Shown: positions 25,108 to 33,979, counted from the first letter of the stretch. The stretch is DNA of 64,000 nt from CAYRIY01 sp964424335 (GCA_964424335.1 CAYRIY010000003.1:1-64000); one strand, 5' to 3'. Numbers and translations: made by a program. The notes: generated from the letters alone by a model not told the origin.

Positions 25108-27774
25108 GTGAAGTCCTTGACTACGGACCAACTGCGCGAGACGTACATCCGATTTTTCGAGCGCAAAGGTCACCACGTGGGTGAAAGCGCATCGCTCGTA
25201 CCGCACGGCGACCCGACGCTCCTGTTGACGAGCGCCGGCATGGTCCCGTTTAAGCCATACTTTTTGGGCTGGGAGACGCCCAAGCATACGCGCATTACTA
25301 CGTGCCAGCGTTGCGTTCGCACAGGCGACATCGACAACGTCGGCAAGACCGATCGACACCATACGTTCTTTGAAATGTTGGGAAATTTTTCCTTTGGTGA
25401 TTACTTCAAGCAAGAGGCGATCGAGTTTGCTTGGGAGTTTGTCACCAAGGAGCTCGAATTTGATCCTGAGCGCCTGTGGGTCTCAGTCTACCTCGAGGAC
25501 GACGAAGCCTACAACATATGGAACAAGGACATCGGCGTCCCCGAGGAGCGCATCGTGCGGCTCGGAAGGGAAGACAACTTTTGGGAGATCGGCGTGGGGC
25601 CGTGCGGACCTTGCTCGGAGATTTATTACGACAAGGGCCCCGAGCACGGTTGCGGACGAGCGGAGTGCGCGCCAAGCTGTGACGAGTGCGAGCGGTACCT
25701 CGAGATCTGGAACCTCGTCTTCATCCAATTCCATCAGGATGAGGAGAAGAATCTGACGCCGCTCAAGAGCAAAGGCGTCGACACAGGGATGGGCCTCGAG
25801 CGGACGGCCTCGCTGCTTCAGTCCGTGCCGAGCAACTTCTCGATCGACCTCATTGCACCCATCGTGGAGCACATCGCTTCGATGAGCGGCGTGCAGTACG
25901 GCAGCGGCGGAGAGTCGGACGTGAGCGTCCGCGTCATCACCGACCACATGCGCGGTGTGACGTTCATGGTGGCCGACGGCATCTTGCCCGGCAATGAGGG
26001 GCGAGGCTATGTGCTGCGGCGGCTCCTGCGGCGCTCGGTGCGCCATGCGAGGCTTCTAGGCATCGAAGGTCGCTTTTTGCCGAGCGTCGTCGATCTCGTC
26101 ATCGACTTGATGAAAGTGGGCTATCCGTATCTCGAGAGTCAGCGGGAGTACGTCCGCAACGTCGTGGCGACGGAGGAGGCCCGTTTTCACGAAACCCTCG
26201 ATCAGGGCATGGAGATCCTCGAGCGCATGACCGCACGCCTGCGCGAGCAGGGGCGGACGGTGCTTGGCGGCGAGGATGCGTTTCGCCTTTATGACACGTA
26301 CGGTTTTCCCGTTGAGTTGACGGCGGAGATCTTGAAAAGCCACGGCTTTGAGTTGGACACGCAAGGGTTTGACGAGGCCATGGAGGCGCAGCGCGAGCGG
26401 GCGCGGGCCGCACGCGGCCAGATGGGCTATTTAGGGGACGTCGACGTCGCGTACGGCGACCTCGACCTTGGCGTGAATCGAACGCCGTTCGTGGGGTATG
26501 AGTCCCTAGAAGCACAGACCGAGCTGATCGGCCTCGTCGTCAGGGGCGAGCAGGCAGGTCGTGCGGCCGCCGGCGAGCAAATCGAGGCGATTTTGGCGGT
26601 TACGCCGTTTTATCCAGAGGGCGGCGGACAGGTCCCCGACATTGGAACGATCGAAGGCCCAAGCGGCCGGATGCGGGTGGAGAGCGTCAGCAAGGTCGGA
26701 GACGGCATCATCGTCCATCGCGGCCAGGTCGAATCGGGCAGTCTCCAAGTGGGTGACCAGGTGCGCGCCGAGGTCGACGCCGAGCGCCGCAAGGATACGG
26801 AGCGCAACCATACGGCGACCCACCTCATGCACAAGGCGCTCCACGAAGTGCTCGGCGACCATGCCAATCAGGCGGGATCGCTCGTGGCGCCGGATCGCTT
26901 GCGATTTGACTTTACTCACTTTAAACCGCTTTCGAGGGACGAGCTCGCCGAGATCGAGCGGCGCGTCAACGAGCGCATCTTGGAAAACCTGCCGGTGACC
27001 GACTTTGTCACGGAGTTCGACAAGGCAAAGGAACTTGGCGCGATGGCCCTTTTTGGCGAGAAGTACGGCGATGAGGTCCGCGTCGTCAAGGTGGGCGAGT
27101 ACAGCATCGAACTTTGCGGCGGAACCCACGTCAAATCGAGCTCCGACATAGGCATTTTCCGCATCGTGCAGGAAGGCGGCGTTGCGGCCGGCGTGCGGCG
27201 CATCGAGGCGGTGACCGCCCGCGGCGCGCTCAAGTTTCTGGCAAGCCGCGACGAGGCGCTTCGTGAGGCCGCCGACAAGTTGCAAGTCGCCCCAAGCGAC
27301 CTGCCAAAACAGCTCGACAAGTTGCTTGGCGCGATGAAAGAGCAAGAGCGGCAGATCGAGCAGTTGAAGGGTAGGCTTGCGCAGGCGCAGGTCGGATCGT
27401 TGGCCGCTCGGGCGGAGGATTTTGGCGGCATCAAAGTGCTGGCCGCGGACGTCGAAGGGCTCGACATCGATGGCCTTCGCTCGCTTGGCGATCGACTCAA
27501 GCAGGAGATGGGAGCGGCGGTCGTCATCTTGGGCTCGTCCGATGGCGGCAAGGTGCAGATGGTGGCAATGGCGAGCGACGCCGCCGCCGATCGCAGCGTC
27601 GACGTGAAAAAGGCCCTGACGCAGGCCGCAGCGCTCGTCGGCGGAGGCGGCGGGGGCAATCCCAAGATGGCGCAGGCGGGCGGGAAGGATCCATCTCGCT
27701 TGAAAGACGCGCTCGATGATGCCAAGGATCGCATTGTGCGCCAGCTCTTCGAACGGACGGCGAGCGAGGCGTAA
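25108..27774 (+). CDS. alaS: Alanyl-tRNA synthetase
   Basis: AlaRS (888 residues) charges tRNA-Ala. The class II core begins LRETYIRFFERKGHH and contains DRHHTFFEMLGNFSFGDYF. The editing domain carries HTATHLMHKALHEVLG and the zinc motif ELCGGTHV. The C-terminal DHHA1 domain ends with GGGGGGNPKMAQAGG. All motifs are present. The GTG start at 25108 has GAGGAGG upstream. Confidence 0.97.
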   Translation: MKSLTTDQLRETYIRFFERKGHHVGESASLVPHGDPTLLLTSAGMVPFKPYFLGWETPKHTRITTCQRCVRTGDIDNVGKTDRHHTFFEMLGNFSFGDYFKQEAIEFAWEFVTKELEFDPERLWVSVYLEDDEAYNIWNKDIGVPEERIVRLGREDNFWEIGVGPCGPCSEIYYDKGPEHGCGRAECAPSCDECERYLEIWNLVFIQFHQDEEKNLTPLKSKGVDTGMGLERTASLLQSVPSNFSIDLIAPIVEHIASMSGVQYGSGGESDVSVRVITDHMRGVTFMVADGILPGNEGRGYVLRRLLRRSVRHARLLGIEGRFLPSVVDLVIDLMKVGYPYLESQREYVRNVVATEEARFHETLDQGMEILERMTARLREQGRTVLGGEDAFRLYDTYGFPVELTAEILKSHGFELDTQGFDEAMEAQRERARAARGQMGYLGDVDVAYGDLDLGVNRTPFVGYESLEAQTELIGLVVRGEQAGRAAAGEQIEAILAVTPFYPEGGGQVPDIGTIEGPSGRMRVESVSKVGDGIIVHRGQVESGSLQVGDQVRAEVDAERRKDTERNHTATHLMHKALHEVLGDHANQAGSLVAPDRLRFDFTHFKPLSRDELAEIERRVNERILENLPVTDFVTEFDKAKELGAMALFGEKYGDEVRVVKVGEYSIELCGGTHVKSSSDIGIFRIVQEGGVAAGVRRIEAVTARGALKFLASRDEALREAADKLQVAPSDLPKQLDKLLGAMKEQERQIEQLKGRLAQAQVGSLAARAEDFGGIKVLAADVEGLDIDGLRSLGDRLKQEMGAAVVILGSSDGGKVQMVAMASDAAADRSVDVKKALTQAAALVGGGGGGNPKMAQAGGKDPSRLKDALDDAKDRIVRQLFERTASEA

Positions 27775-27928
27775 GCGAGGCTCAGTTTTAAGCCTGCTCA
27801 TCAGCGCCAGAGATTGGTCTCAAGGGGAAAGCCACGGCCTCGTCGAAGAGTCACTTTAAGAGTCCAAATGCGTTTGCCGCATCCCGGGGCGAACGCAAGC
27901 GGACCTAAGAGTATCGGAGGGACGCCTG

Positions 27929-28210
27929 ATGATGGGATCCCATGACGAGACGATGCGCTTTTTGTTCGCCCGCAACGAGCGGCGAACGCGCGATGTGTTG
28001 TTTGCGGTCTACGCAGCGCTCGTTGAAAAGGGGTACGATCCTGTGAGCCAGCTCGTGGGTTACCTCCTTTCAGGCGATCCGACCTACATCACGAGCCATC
28101 GAGGGGCAAGGAGCCTCATTCGCACCCTCGATCGCGATGAACTGCTGGAGGAGCTCGTCGCAAGTTACCTCAATATCGAGACGCCAAACGGCAGGGTCGA
28201 TCACATGTAG
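27929..28210 (+). CDS. ireB: IreB family protein (DUF965, YrzL)
   Basis: The 93-residue protein matches IreB (MRFLFARNERRTRDVLFAVYAALVEKGYDPVSQLVGYLLSGDPTYITSH, given here by its key ends MRF and SGDPTYI). In Enterococcus, IreB is phosphorylated by the PASTA kinase IreK and restrains cephalosporin resistance. The alaS-ireB-ruvX order is the standard one. Two adjacent ATGs (27929, 27932) follow ATCGGAGGGAC. The 154-nt gap before it holds a 9-bp hairpin (27870-27896) without a T tract. Confidence 0.93.
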   Translation: MMGSHDETMRFLFARNERRTRDVLFAVYAALVEKGYDPVSQLVGYLLSGDPTYITSHRGARSLIRTLDRDELLEELVASYLNIETPNGRVDHM

Positions 28211-28264
28211 GCACCGGCACGATGCGCTAAAGGCAATCAAAGTTAAGGCGAAGATTAGGATTAT

Positions 28265-28290
28265 AGGGAGGAGCAAAGCTCCTCCCTTTC
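28265..28290 (+). terminator. Intrinsic terminator after ireB
   Basis: AGGGAGGAGC (28265-28274) pairs perfectly with GCTCCTCCCT (28278-28287) across AAA, then TTTCT. An extended -10 (TGTTACAAT, 28291-28299) sits directly after it and could start the ruvX transcript. Confidence 0.88.
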
Positions 28291-28300
28291 TGTTACAATT

Positions 28301-28403
28301 CTAGCGTCGGATCAGGATCGCTCAGGCCGGCAAGCCGGGAGCGATTGGAGACTATAGCGTGCGAGCATCCTCGGCTCGATCGGGCAGCGAGTGGGGACGC
28401 TAG
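28301..28403 (+). promoter_or_regulatory. Three-way-junction element before ruvX
   Basis: CTAGCGTC (28301-28308) pairs perfectly with GACGCTAG (28396-28403). Inside lie two more hairpins: ATCGCTC/GAGCGAT (28317-28323/28339-28345) with an inner CCGG/CCGG, and CGAGC/GCTCG (28362-28366/28374-28378). There is no ORF. It could be a leader RNA or small RNA; I recognise no known class. Confidence 0.4.
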
Positions 28404-28450
28404 CTTAGCGGGATATTCCAAGCGAGAGGCGAAAGGGGGCAAGCTTCCCA

Positions 28451-28882
28451 TTGCATGAGGGCGAAGGCCGCGTGATGGGCCTTGACGTGGGTCGAAAGAC
28501 GATCGGAGTCGCCGTGAGCGATCCGCTCATGCTTACCGCGCAAGGCGTCGAAGTGTGGCGCCGACGATCGATCGACGAGGACTTGGAGTACCTTGCCCGC
28601 CTTGCTCGGGAGTACGATGTCCGTGTGATCGTCATGGGGCTCCCTTTGAGGACGGACGGCGCCTTGGGACCTGAGGCCGAATACGTGCGGGAGTTTGCCC
28701 AGCGCGTCAGGCAGCGGATCGCCGCCGACGTGGTCCTCTGGGACGAGCGCTTTACGACGAAGGAAGCCGAACGAGTCTTGATCGGAGCAGGCGTCAGCCG
28801 CAAAAAAAGAAAAGGCGTCGTCGACATGACGGCGGCAACCCTGATCCTGGACGGGTACCTAGCCAGGCATCGCCCTTCATGA
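28451..28882 (+). CDS. ruvX: YqgF/RuvX-type nuclease (16S pre-rRNA 5'-end processing)
   Basis: This 143-residue protein has the RNase H-like YqgF fold: VMGLDVGRKTIGVAVSD near the N-terminus, VIVMGLPLRTDG in the middle and WDERFTTKEAERVL near the end, with acidic active-site residues in place. YqgF trims the 5' end of 16S pre-rRNA. The start is uncertain: TTG at 28451 (AAAGGGGG upstream), GTG at 28472, or ATG at 28475. Confidence 0.92.
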   Translation: MHEGEGRVMGLDVGRKTIGVAVSDPLMLTAQGVEVWRRRSIDEDLEYLARLAREYDVRVIVMGLPLRTDGALGPEAEYVREFAQRVRQRIAADVVLWDERFTTKEAERVLIGAGVSRKKRKGVVDMTAATLILDGYLARHRPS

Positions 28883-28932
28883 CACGCGTGTGTCGATCGG
28901 CGGAACAGGCACTCAAAAGAGAGGCGAATCGG

Positions 28933-29178
28933 ATGATTAACGAACCCGAATCAGAAATCGTGCTGGTAGACGACGAAGGTGTGGAGCACAAGTTCACGCT
29001 CTACCGCATCATTGAGATCGACGATGCGGCATACGCCCTGCTGGAGCCTGAGGATTCCGATGGCGACCTCGTGATCTTGCGCGTCGAGGGCGAGGATGAC
29101 GACCAGGTGTTGGTCACGCTCGAAGACGACGAATGGGACCGAGTTACTGCGGCTCTGGACGGAATCGAGGACCTCTGA
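28933..29178 (+). CDS. DUF1292 family protein (YrzB-like)
   Basis: The 81-residue, strongly acidic protein has the DUF1292 pattern: IVLVDDEGVEHKFTLYRIIEID, then YALLEPEDSDGDLVILRVEGE. Its function is unknown. It follows ruvX as in Bacillus. The ATG at 28933 has GAGAGGCG 6 nt upstream; the longer frame from 28879 adds an unconserved basic stretch. Confidence 0.88.
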   Translation: MINEPESEIVLVDDEGVEHKFTLYRIIEIDDAAYALLEPEDSDGDLVILRVEGEDDDQVLVTLEDDEWDRVTAALDGIEDL

Positions 29179-29258
29179 CCTGCACACACCGTGTTTCTCC
29201 CGCATATGATCGAGAAGAGTGCGCCTTTTCTTGATCATGAATCGTGGGAGGAAGCAAC

Positions 29259-29975
29259 TTGCTGACGCCGGTCTTGGCTCTCTTGGTGCCGCTGTTTCAA
29301 GGAATCTCCGTACTTGTATCGTACATTGCCAATCATAACGCTTTTCCAAAGCCGTTAAGCCCGGAGCGGGAAGCAGAGCTCCTAGCTAAGATGGAGCAAG
29401 GGGACGAGGACGCACGCAACGTCTTGATCGAAAGAAATCTGCGCCTTGTCGCACATATCGTCAAGAAGTTCGATAACACGGGCGAAGATGCCGACGACCT
29501 CATTTCGATCGGCACGATCGGGTTGATCAAAGCGATCAACACGTTCGACATGCGCAAGCAAACCCGACTCGCCACATACGCCGCCCGTTGCATCGAAAAC
29601 GAGATCTTGATGCACCTGCGCTCCACCAAGCGGCTACGCAGCGAAGTGATGCTCGACGATCCCATCGGCTCGGACAAGGAGGGCAATGAGATCACGCTCA
29701 TGGATATCCTCTCGTCCGATCAGGATGTGGCTGAGACCGTGGAGACCAGCGTGGAACAGCAAAAGATGCTCCAGCGGATCGCACGGCTCAGCAAGCGCGA
29801 GAAGAAGGTAATCGAACTCCGCTATGGGCTTCTCGGAGGCATTCGCAAGACACAGCGCGAGATCTCGCGATCGCTTGGCATCTCGCGCAGTTACGTCTCG
29901 CGCATCGAAAAGCGGGCCCTCGGAAAGTTGCAGCGGGAGTTGGCCGCTGAAGCGTCGAAAGAGCCTGTGATATAA
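29259..29975 (+). CDS. sigK: RNA polymerase sporulation sigma factor SigK
   Basis: Sigma-K directs late mother-cell transcription in sporulation. The hydrophobic N-terminus up to SYIANHNAFPKPLS matches the pro-sequence region. Region 2 contains NLRLVAHIVKKFDNTGEDADDLISIGTIG in outline, and region 4 contains QREISRSLGISRSYVSRIEKRAL. At 238 residues it is full length and uninterrupted, so there is no skin-type element. The TTG at 29259 has GGGAGGA 6 nt upstream. A CATATGAT box at 29203 resembles a sigma-E -10, but no good -35 is seen. Confidence 0.93.
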   Translation: MLTPVLALLVPLFQGISVLVSYIANHNAFPKPLSPEREAELLAKMEQGDEDARNVLIERNLRLVAHIVKKFDNTGEDADDLISIGTIGLIKAINTFDMRKQTRLATYAARCIENEILMHLRSTKRLRSEVMLDDPIGSDKEGNEITLMDILSSDQDVAETVETSVEQQKMLQRIARLSKREKKVIELRYGLLGGIRKTQREISRSLGISRSYVSRIEKRALGKLQRELAAEASKEPVI

Positions 29976-29976
29976 T
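29968..29976 (+). promoter_or_regulatory. Extended -10 promoter for yqeG
   Basis: TGaTATAAT overlaps the last codons of sigK, with TATAAT at 29971-29976. No convincing -35 is visible. Transcription would start near 29983, about 55 nt before yqeG. Confidence 0.6.
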
Positions 29977-30038
29977 AGACTTGGAATGGTTGATTTTCAC
30001 TTAGGACGTCATTGATTTTTAGAGGTGAACCCGTAGAC

Positions 30039-30575
30039 GTGATCGATCTACTATGCCCCGACGAATGCGTGGAGTCGGTGCTCGACATCGATCTTGAGAG
30101 CCTCTCCCAAAGGGGGATCACAGCTCTCATACTCGACCTCGACAACACGCTTCTCGCCTGGGAGACGGATAAAATTCCACCCGCGGTGTCGCGTTGGATC
30201 GATCGCGCGAGGGACTTGGGCTTTAAAGTGTGCATCGCCTCCAATGGGACCAAAAGCCGCGTCCGCAAGATCGCCGGCGAACTGGGCGTACCGGCGATTC
30301 CTAAGGCGATAAAGCCCCGCAAGCGGCCGTTTCGCCTAGCGATGGAGATCCTGGGCGCGTCGCCGGAAAAGACCGCCGTCATCGGCGATCAAGTATTCAC
30401 CGACGTGTTGGGCGGAAACCGCCTTGACCTGTATACGATTCTCATCAACCCTGTGAGCAAAATGGAGCTAAAGACGACGCGCATCGTTCGCCGAGTCGAA
30501 AAAAGGGTGCTCACTCGCCTGCAAAGAAAAGGTCGCATCGAGGGGGACGAGCTCGAACTCCGTCTGCGGCGATGA
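30039..30575 (+). CDS. yqeG: YqeG family HAD-type phosphatase
   Basis: The 178-residue protein has HAD motif I as DLDNT (residues 33-37), motif II as CIASNG, and motif III as the IGDQVFTDVLGGNRLDL block. YqeG lies next to the ribosome-assembly GTPase gene yqeH in most Bacillota, as here. The substrate is unknown. The GTG at 30039 follows AGAGGTGA and gives the family N-terminus (LLCPDECVESVLDIDL); an in-frame TTG at 30012 is less likely. Confidence 0.92.
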   Translation: MIDLLCPDECVESVLDIDLESLSQRGITALILDLDNTLLAWETDKIPPAVSRWIDRARDLGFKVCIASNGTKSRVRKIAGELGVPAIPKAIKPRKRPFRLAMEILGASPEKTAVIGDQVFTDVLGGNRLDLYTILINPVSKMELKTTRIVRRVEKRVLTRLQRKGRIEGDELELRLRR

Positions 30576-30620
30576 GATCGACGCTTTGTTGCACATAAGC
30601 CGCCGAAGCGGCATTCGAGC

Positions 30621-30648
30621 GGGCGCTTTGAAAATGTGAGCGCCCTTT
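30621..30648 (+). terminator. Terminator between yqeG and yqeH
   Basis: GGGCGCT (30621-30627) pairs with AGCGCCC (30639-30645) and is followed by TTTAATCGG and a T-run at 30655-30660. It lies 32 nt before yqeH. Confidence 0.65.
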
Positions 30649-30679
30649 AATCGGTTTTTTGGGGGAAATTTAAGGGACG

Positions 30680-31816
30680 ATGACGGAAGAAGTATGCGAG
30701 GGCTGCGGGGTGCCGCTGCAGTCCGATCACCCTGAGGCGCCGGGTTACGTGCCCTCGCACGTCGCCCAGAGGGAAGCTCCTGTGCTCTGTCGGCGGTGCT
30801 TTCGCATCAGCCACTACGGAAAAGAGACGCAAAACTCGCCGGTCGATGGCGACAGCGCGCTCAGCATCGTGCTCGATGTGATCGAGCGGGTCGACGCGTG
30901 CCTTTATGTCATCGACATCCTCGATTTTGAAGGCAGTTTTGTCGAAGCGATACTCAAGGCGGCAAAGGGAAAGCTCCTCGTCGCCGTAAACAAAGTCGAT
31001 CTGTTGCCCTCCAAGACCCCGCCTGAGGAGGTCGCATCGTGGGTCCAGGCGCGGCTTCGAGATCGTCGCATCGAGTTTGAAGGCGTCCACTGCGTCAGCG
31101 CCGCCACCGGCTTTGGCATTCGCGTCCTGCTCGACGCAGCGCGAAATCTGGCCGGAAAGAAGGGCAAAGTTGGCCTCGTCGGCGCGACCAACGTCGGCAA
31201 GTCGACGCTCCTTTCGAAATGGCTGAAGGGAGACCAAGGAGGGCCTACGGTCTCTCGCTTTCCAGGGACCACCGTGGGTGTCGTCGGACGGACGCTCGAC
31301 GGCGCAAATGTGGAAATCCTCGATACACCCGGACTTTTGACGCGCGGCCGCATGACGGACATCCTCTGCCGCCACTGCGCCGCCAACCTCGTCCCCGACG
31401 CATCGATCAGCAGCAAACTGCTGCGGCTAAGCGCAGAGCAAGGCGTCGCGTTTGACGGACTGGCCTCGATCGTTCCCGTGGCACAGGACGGCGATGAGGC
31501 GGTCGTATTGGCGTTTGCGGCGGGAGGGGTGCCCGTCAGGCGACTTAGACAGGACAAGCTCCAACGCACGCTCGGGGATTTGGCCCTTGCCGATCAGGAG
31601 ACGGTGTGCGAGGAGTGTAAACAAAACTTGAGCAAGAACGGCTGGGAGGTCGTGGAGGCTTACGTCGATGAGATGGAAGACGTGGTCATCCACGGCTTGG
31701 GGTGGCTTTCGCCAAGGCGAAAAGGTCTGCGCGTCCGGGTCACGGTTCCGGCGGGCGCCCTCGTGACGACCAGGCCCCGCCTGATCGGCCCCAAAGATCC
31801 AAGGCCTTCCCAGTAA
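30680..31816 (+). CDS. yqeH: Ribosome biogenesis GTPase YqeH
   Basis: YqeH (378 residues) is a circularly permuted GTPase needed for 30S assembly. A zinc finger (CEGCGVPL and CRRCFRISHYGK) opens the protein. The G motifs run in permuted order: G4 NKVD (about residue 106), G1 GATNVGKSTL (about 172), then G3 DTPG (about 215). The C-terminal domain has a second Cys pair (CEECKQNL). The usual neighbours aroE, yhbY and nadD do not follow. Confidence 0.95.
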   Translation: MTEEVCEGCGVPLQSDHPEAPGYVPSHVAQREAPVLCRRCFRISHYGKETQNSPVDGDSALSIVLDVIERVDACLYVIDILDFEGSFVEAILKAAKGKLLVAVNKVDLLPSKTPPEEVASWVQARLRDRRIEFEGVHCVSAATGFGIRVLLDAARNLAGKKGKVGLVGATNVGKSTLLSKWLKGDQGGPTVSRFPGTTVGVVGRTLDGANVEILDTPGLLTRGRMTDILCRHCAANLVPDASISSKLLRLSAEQGVAFDGLASIVPVAQDGDEAVVLAFAAGGVPVRRLRQDKLQRTLGDLALADQETVCEECKQNLSKNGWEVVEAYVDEMEDVVIHGLGWLSPRRKGLRVRVTVPAGALVTTRPRLIGPKDPRPSQ

Positions 31817-31915
31817 TGTAATGGATTGAAAAGGTTTCTGAATAGAGGGTAAGTTTCTGGGCGTACACTCTAATGCGATGCTTTTCCCAAATAAGCGCAT
31901 GGAGGTAAGCCCCTC

Positions 31916-32113
31916 GTGAATGTCGTTGCGGTACCCAAGACGATTCCCCTGGCCAATGGCCGAAAACTTGGCGTGGTGGAGGAGATCCGGCTCGCCGTCA
32001 CAGAGGCGCGCCGGACGCATCCCGGGCTTGGATCGTTGGTGGACATTACGGTGAAGCGTCTGGAAGACCGAGTCCGGCTCGTCCTCTTCTTTTCATGTGG
32101 GTCGAGCGCCTAG
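31916..32113 (+). CDS. Small protein of unknown function
   Basis: This 65-residue ORF starts with GTG and has a strong CATGGAGGTAAG ribosome site 8-10 nt upstream, so it is probably a real gene. The protein is basic, with a central helix (EEIRLAVTEARR) and a hydrophobic C-terminal strand ending FFSCGSSA. I recognise no family. It lies alone between yqeH and aroC, with about 100 gene-free bases on each side. Confidence 0.55.
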   Translation: MNVVAVPKTIPLANGRKLGVVEEIRLAVTEARRTHPGLGSLVDITVKRLEDRVRLVLFFSCGSSA

Positions 32114-32228
32114 GGCGGCGGGGGCAAAAGGAACGTTCCCTCTAAATAGCGAATCCAGGGGAGTGCGCCGGATTTTTTGGGCCGGGCTTTCAAAAGTAGG
32201 TTCGCTAAAGCAGCGGGGAGGACACGCA

Positions 32229-33446
32229 ATGCTTCGTTACATGACCGCTGGCGAATCGCACGGCCAAGCGCTTGTCGCTATTGCCGAGGGATTCCCAGCG
32301 GGTTTGTATTTAACGAGAGAAGATATCGATACCGATCTGGCCAGGCGGCAAGTCGGCTACGGCCGCGGTCGCCGCATGAAGATCGAAAAAGACCAGGTCC
32401 AGATCTTGAGCGGCGTTCGCTACGGATACACGCTCGGAAGTCCGATCGCACTCTTGATTGAAAACCGCGATTGGAAAAACAGGATGGACGAGATGACGCC
32501 CGATCCGGTCGAAGGGAAGGGCGGACCCAACATACCCGTCGGAGAGCGCGTGACGCGTCCGCGCCCGGGTCATGCGGACCTTAACGGCGCCTTGAAATAC
32601 GGTCACCGGGACTTGCGCAACGTCCTCGAGCGAGCGTCCGCTCGGGAGACGACGGCCCGCGTCGCCGTGGGCGCCATCGCCAGGCGGCTCCTCAAGCATT
32701 TTGGCATCGAAGTCTTTAGCCACATCGTGCGCCTTGGGGGCGTAGGGGCAAACCTCGAGGGGCTCTCATACTCGGAAATCGCCCAGCGCGCCGAAGCGTC
32801 CGACGTGCGCTGCGCAGACAGTGACGCGGCCCAGCAAATGAAGGCAAAAATCGATCAGGCAAAGGCCGCCGGAGACACGGTCGGCGGCGTCTTTGAAGTC
32901 GTCGTGACCGGAGCCCCTCCCGGCCTTGGAAGTCACGTGCACTGGGACCGAAAACTCGATGCCAGGATCGCCCGTGCCGTGCTGAGCATTCAGGCGATCA
33001 AGGGCGTTGAGATCGGTTTAGGCTTTGGTGTCGCCGAGCGCTTCGGATCGGAGGTGCACGACGCCATCGGCTACCGACCGTACCCCGAGCAAGATGCGGA
33101 TGACCTTGACGGGTCGGAGCGCTATGGGTTTTTCCGCCACAGCAACCGCGCGGGCGGATTCGAAGGCGGGATGACGTCCGGCGAGCCCATCGTCGTCCGG
33201 GGCGCCATGAAGCCGATTTCTACGTTGTACAAGCCCTTGGAGTCCGTCGATTTCTACACTAAGGAAACCTTTGCCGCGAGTATCGAGCGCTCCGATACGT
33301 GCGCCGCGCCGGCGGCCGGGGTGATCGCCGAGTCGGTGGTCGCGATCGAGGTCGCCGCGGCATTTCTCGAAAAGTTTGGCGGAGACGGCATCGAGGAGAT
33401 CGAGCGCAACTACGAGGGTTACTGCCGCTACTTGCGGGAGGTGTGA
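32229..33446 (+). CDS. aroC: Chorismate synthase
   Basis: This 405-residue enzyme makes chorismate from EPSP, the last shikimate step, using reduced FMN. It has the family signatures GESHGQALVAIAEGFPAG (first), RPGHADLNGALKYGHRD (second) and DTCAAPAAGVIAES. The ATG at 32229 has CGGGGAGGAC upstream; the frame also runs back to 32097 without homology. aroK, aroB and aroQ follow with small gaps or overlaps, giving four shikimate genes in one unit. Confidence 0.96.
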   Translation: MLRYMTAGESHGQALVAIAEGFPAGLYLTREDIDTDLARRQVGYGRGRRMKIEKDQVQILSGVRYGYTLGSPIALLIENRDWKNRMDEMTPDPVEGKGGPNIPVGERVTRPRPGHADLNGALKYGHRDLRNVLERASARETTARVAVGAIARRLLKHFGIEVFSHIVRLGGVGANLEGLSYSEIAQRAEASDVRCADSDAAQQMKAKIDQAKAAGDTVGGVFEVVVTGAPPGLGSHVHWDRKLDARIARAVLSIQAIKGVEIGLGFGVAERFGSEVHDAIGYRPYPEQDADDLDGSERYGFFRHSNRAGGFEGGMTSGEPIVVRGAMKPISTLYKPLESVDFYTKETFAASIERSDTCAAPAAGVIAESVVAIEVAAAFLEKFGGDGIEEIERNYEGYCRYLREV

Positions 33447-33451
33447 CCCTC

Positions 33452-33979
33452 TTGCGAGAAAGCCTCGTGTTGGTCGGGTTTATGGGCGCGGGAAAGTCGA
33501 CCGTCGGCAGGATGGCCGCGCAGCGACTGAATGCCGCGTTCATAGACTCCGACGCCGTGATCGAGGCCCGCGCTGGAAAGCGGATCAGCCAGATCTTTGC
33601 CGAGGACGGCGAGGCGGCCTTTAGGGCGCTCGAGCGGGCGACGATTGCAGATCTGGTGCGAGAACCCGACGCCGTGATCGCAACGGGGGGCGGCGCCTTT
33701 GTCGACCCCAACACGCGGGAACTGCTCAATCGCACCTCGGTGACCGCTTATTTGCGGGCTCCGTTTGACGTGCTGTGGAATCGCATTGCGCATGGAACGG
33801 AGCGGCCGCTCCTGTCGGGAGACGATCCGCGGGGGCGACTTGCGGCTCTGTTTGAATCCCGGATCGCCAGCTACGAGCAGGCGAGGATCGTGGTGGATGC
33901 GACCTTGCCCGCTCCTCAAGTGGTGGAGGAGTTGTTACATAAGTACCATGAGTGCACCAGGGAGCAAGCGAGTAAGTAG
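33452..33979 (+). CDS. aroK: Shikimate kinase
   Basis: This 175-residue enzyme phosphorylates shikimate. It has Walker A GFMGAGKST (residues 9-17), the shikimate-binding Asp in DSDAVIE, the GGGAF loop and a lid region TERPLL. The start is inferred: TTG at 33452 lies 10 nt after GGGAGG, whereas GTG at 33443 overlaps the aroC stop and is too close to that site. Confidence 0.93.
   Translation: MRESLVLVGFMGAGKSTVGRMAAQRLNAAFIDSDAVIEARAGKRISQIFAEDGEAAFRALERATIADLVREPDAVIATGGGAFVDPNTRELLNRTSVTAYLRAPFDVLWNRIAHGTERPLLSGDDPRGRLAALFESRIASYEQARIVVDATLPAPQVVEELLHKYHECTREQASK

Noticed and set aside
26506..27801. 431-codon minus-strand open frame across alaS
   Set aside because: It lies over the conserved editing and C-terminal domains of AlaRS on the + strand.
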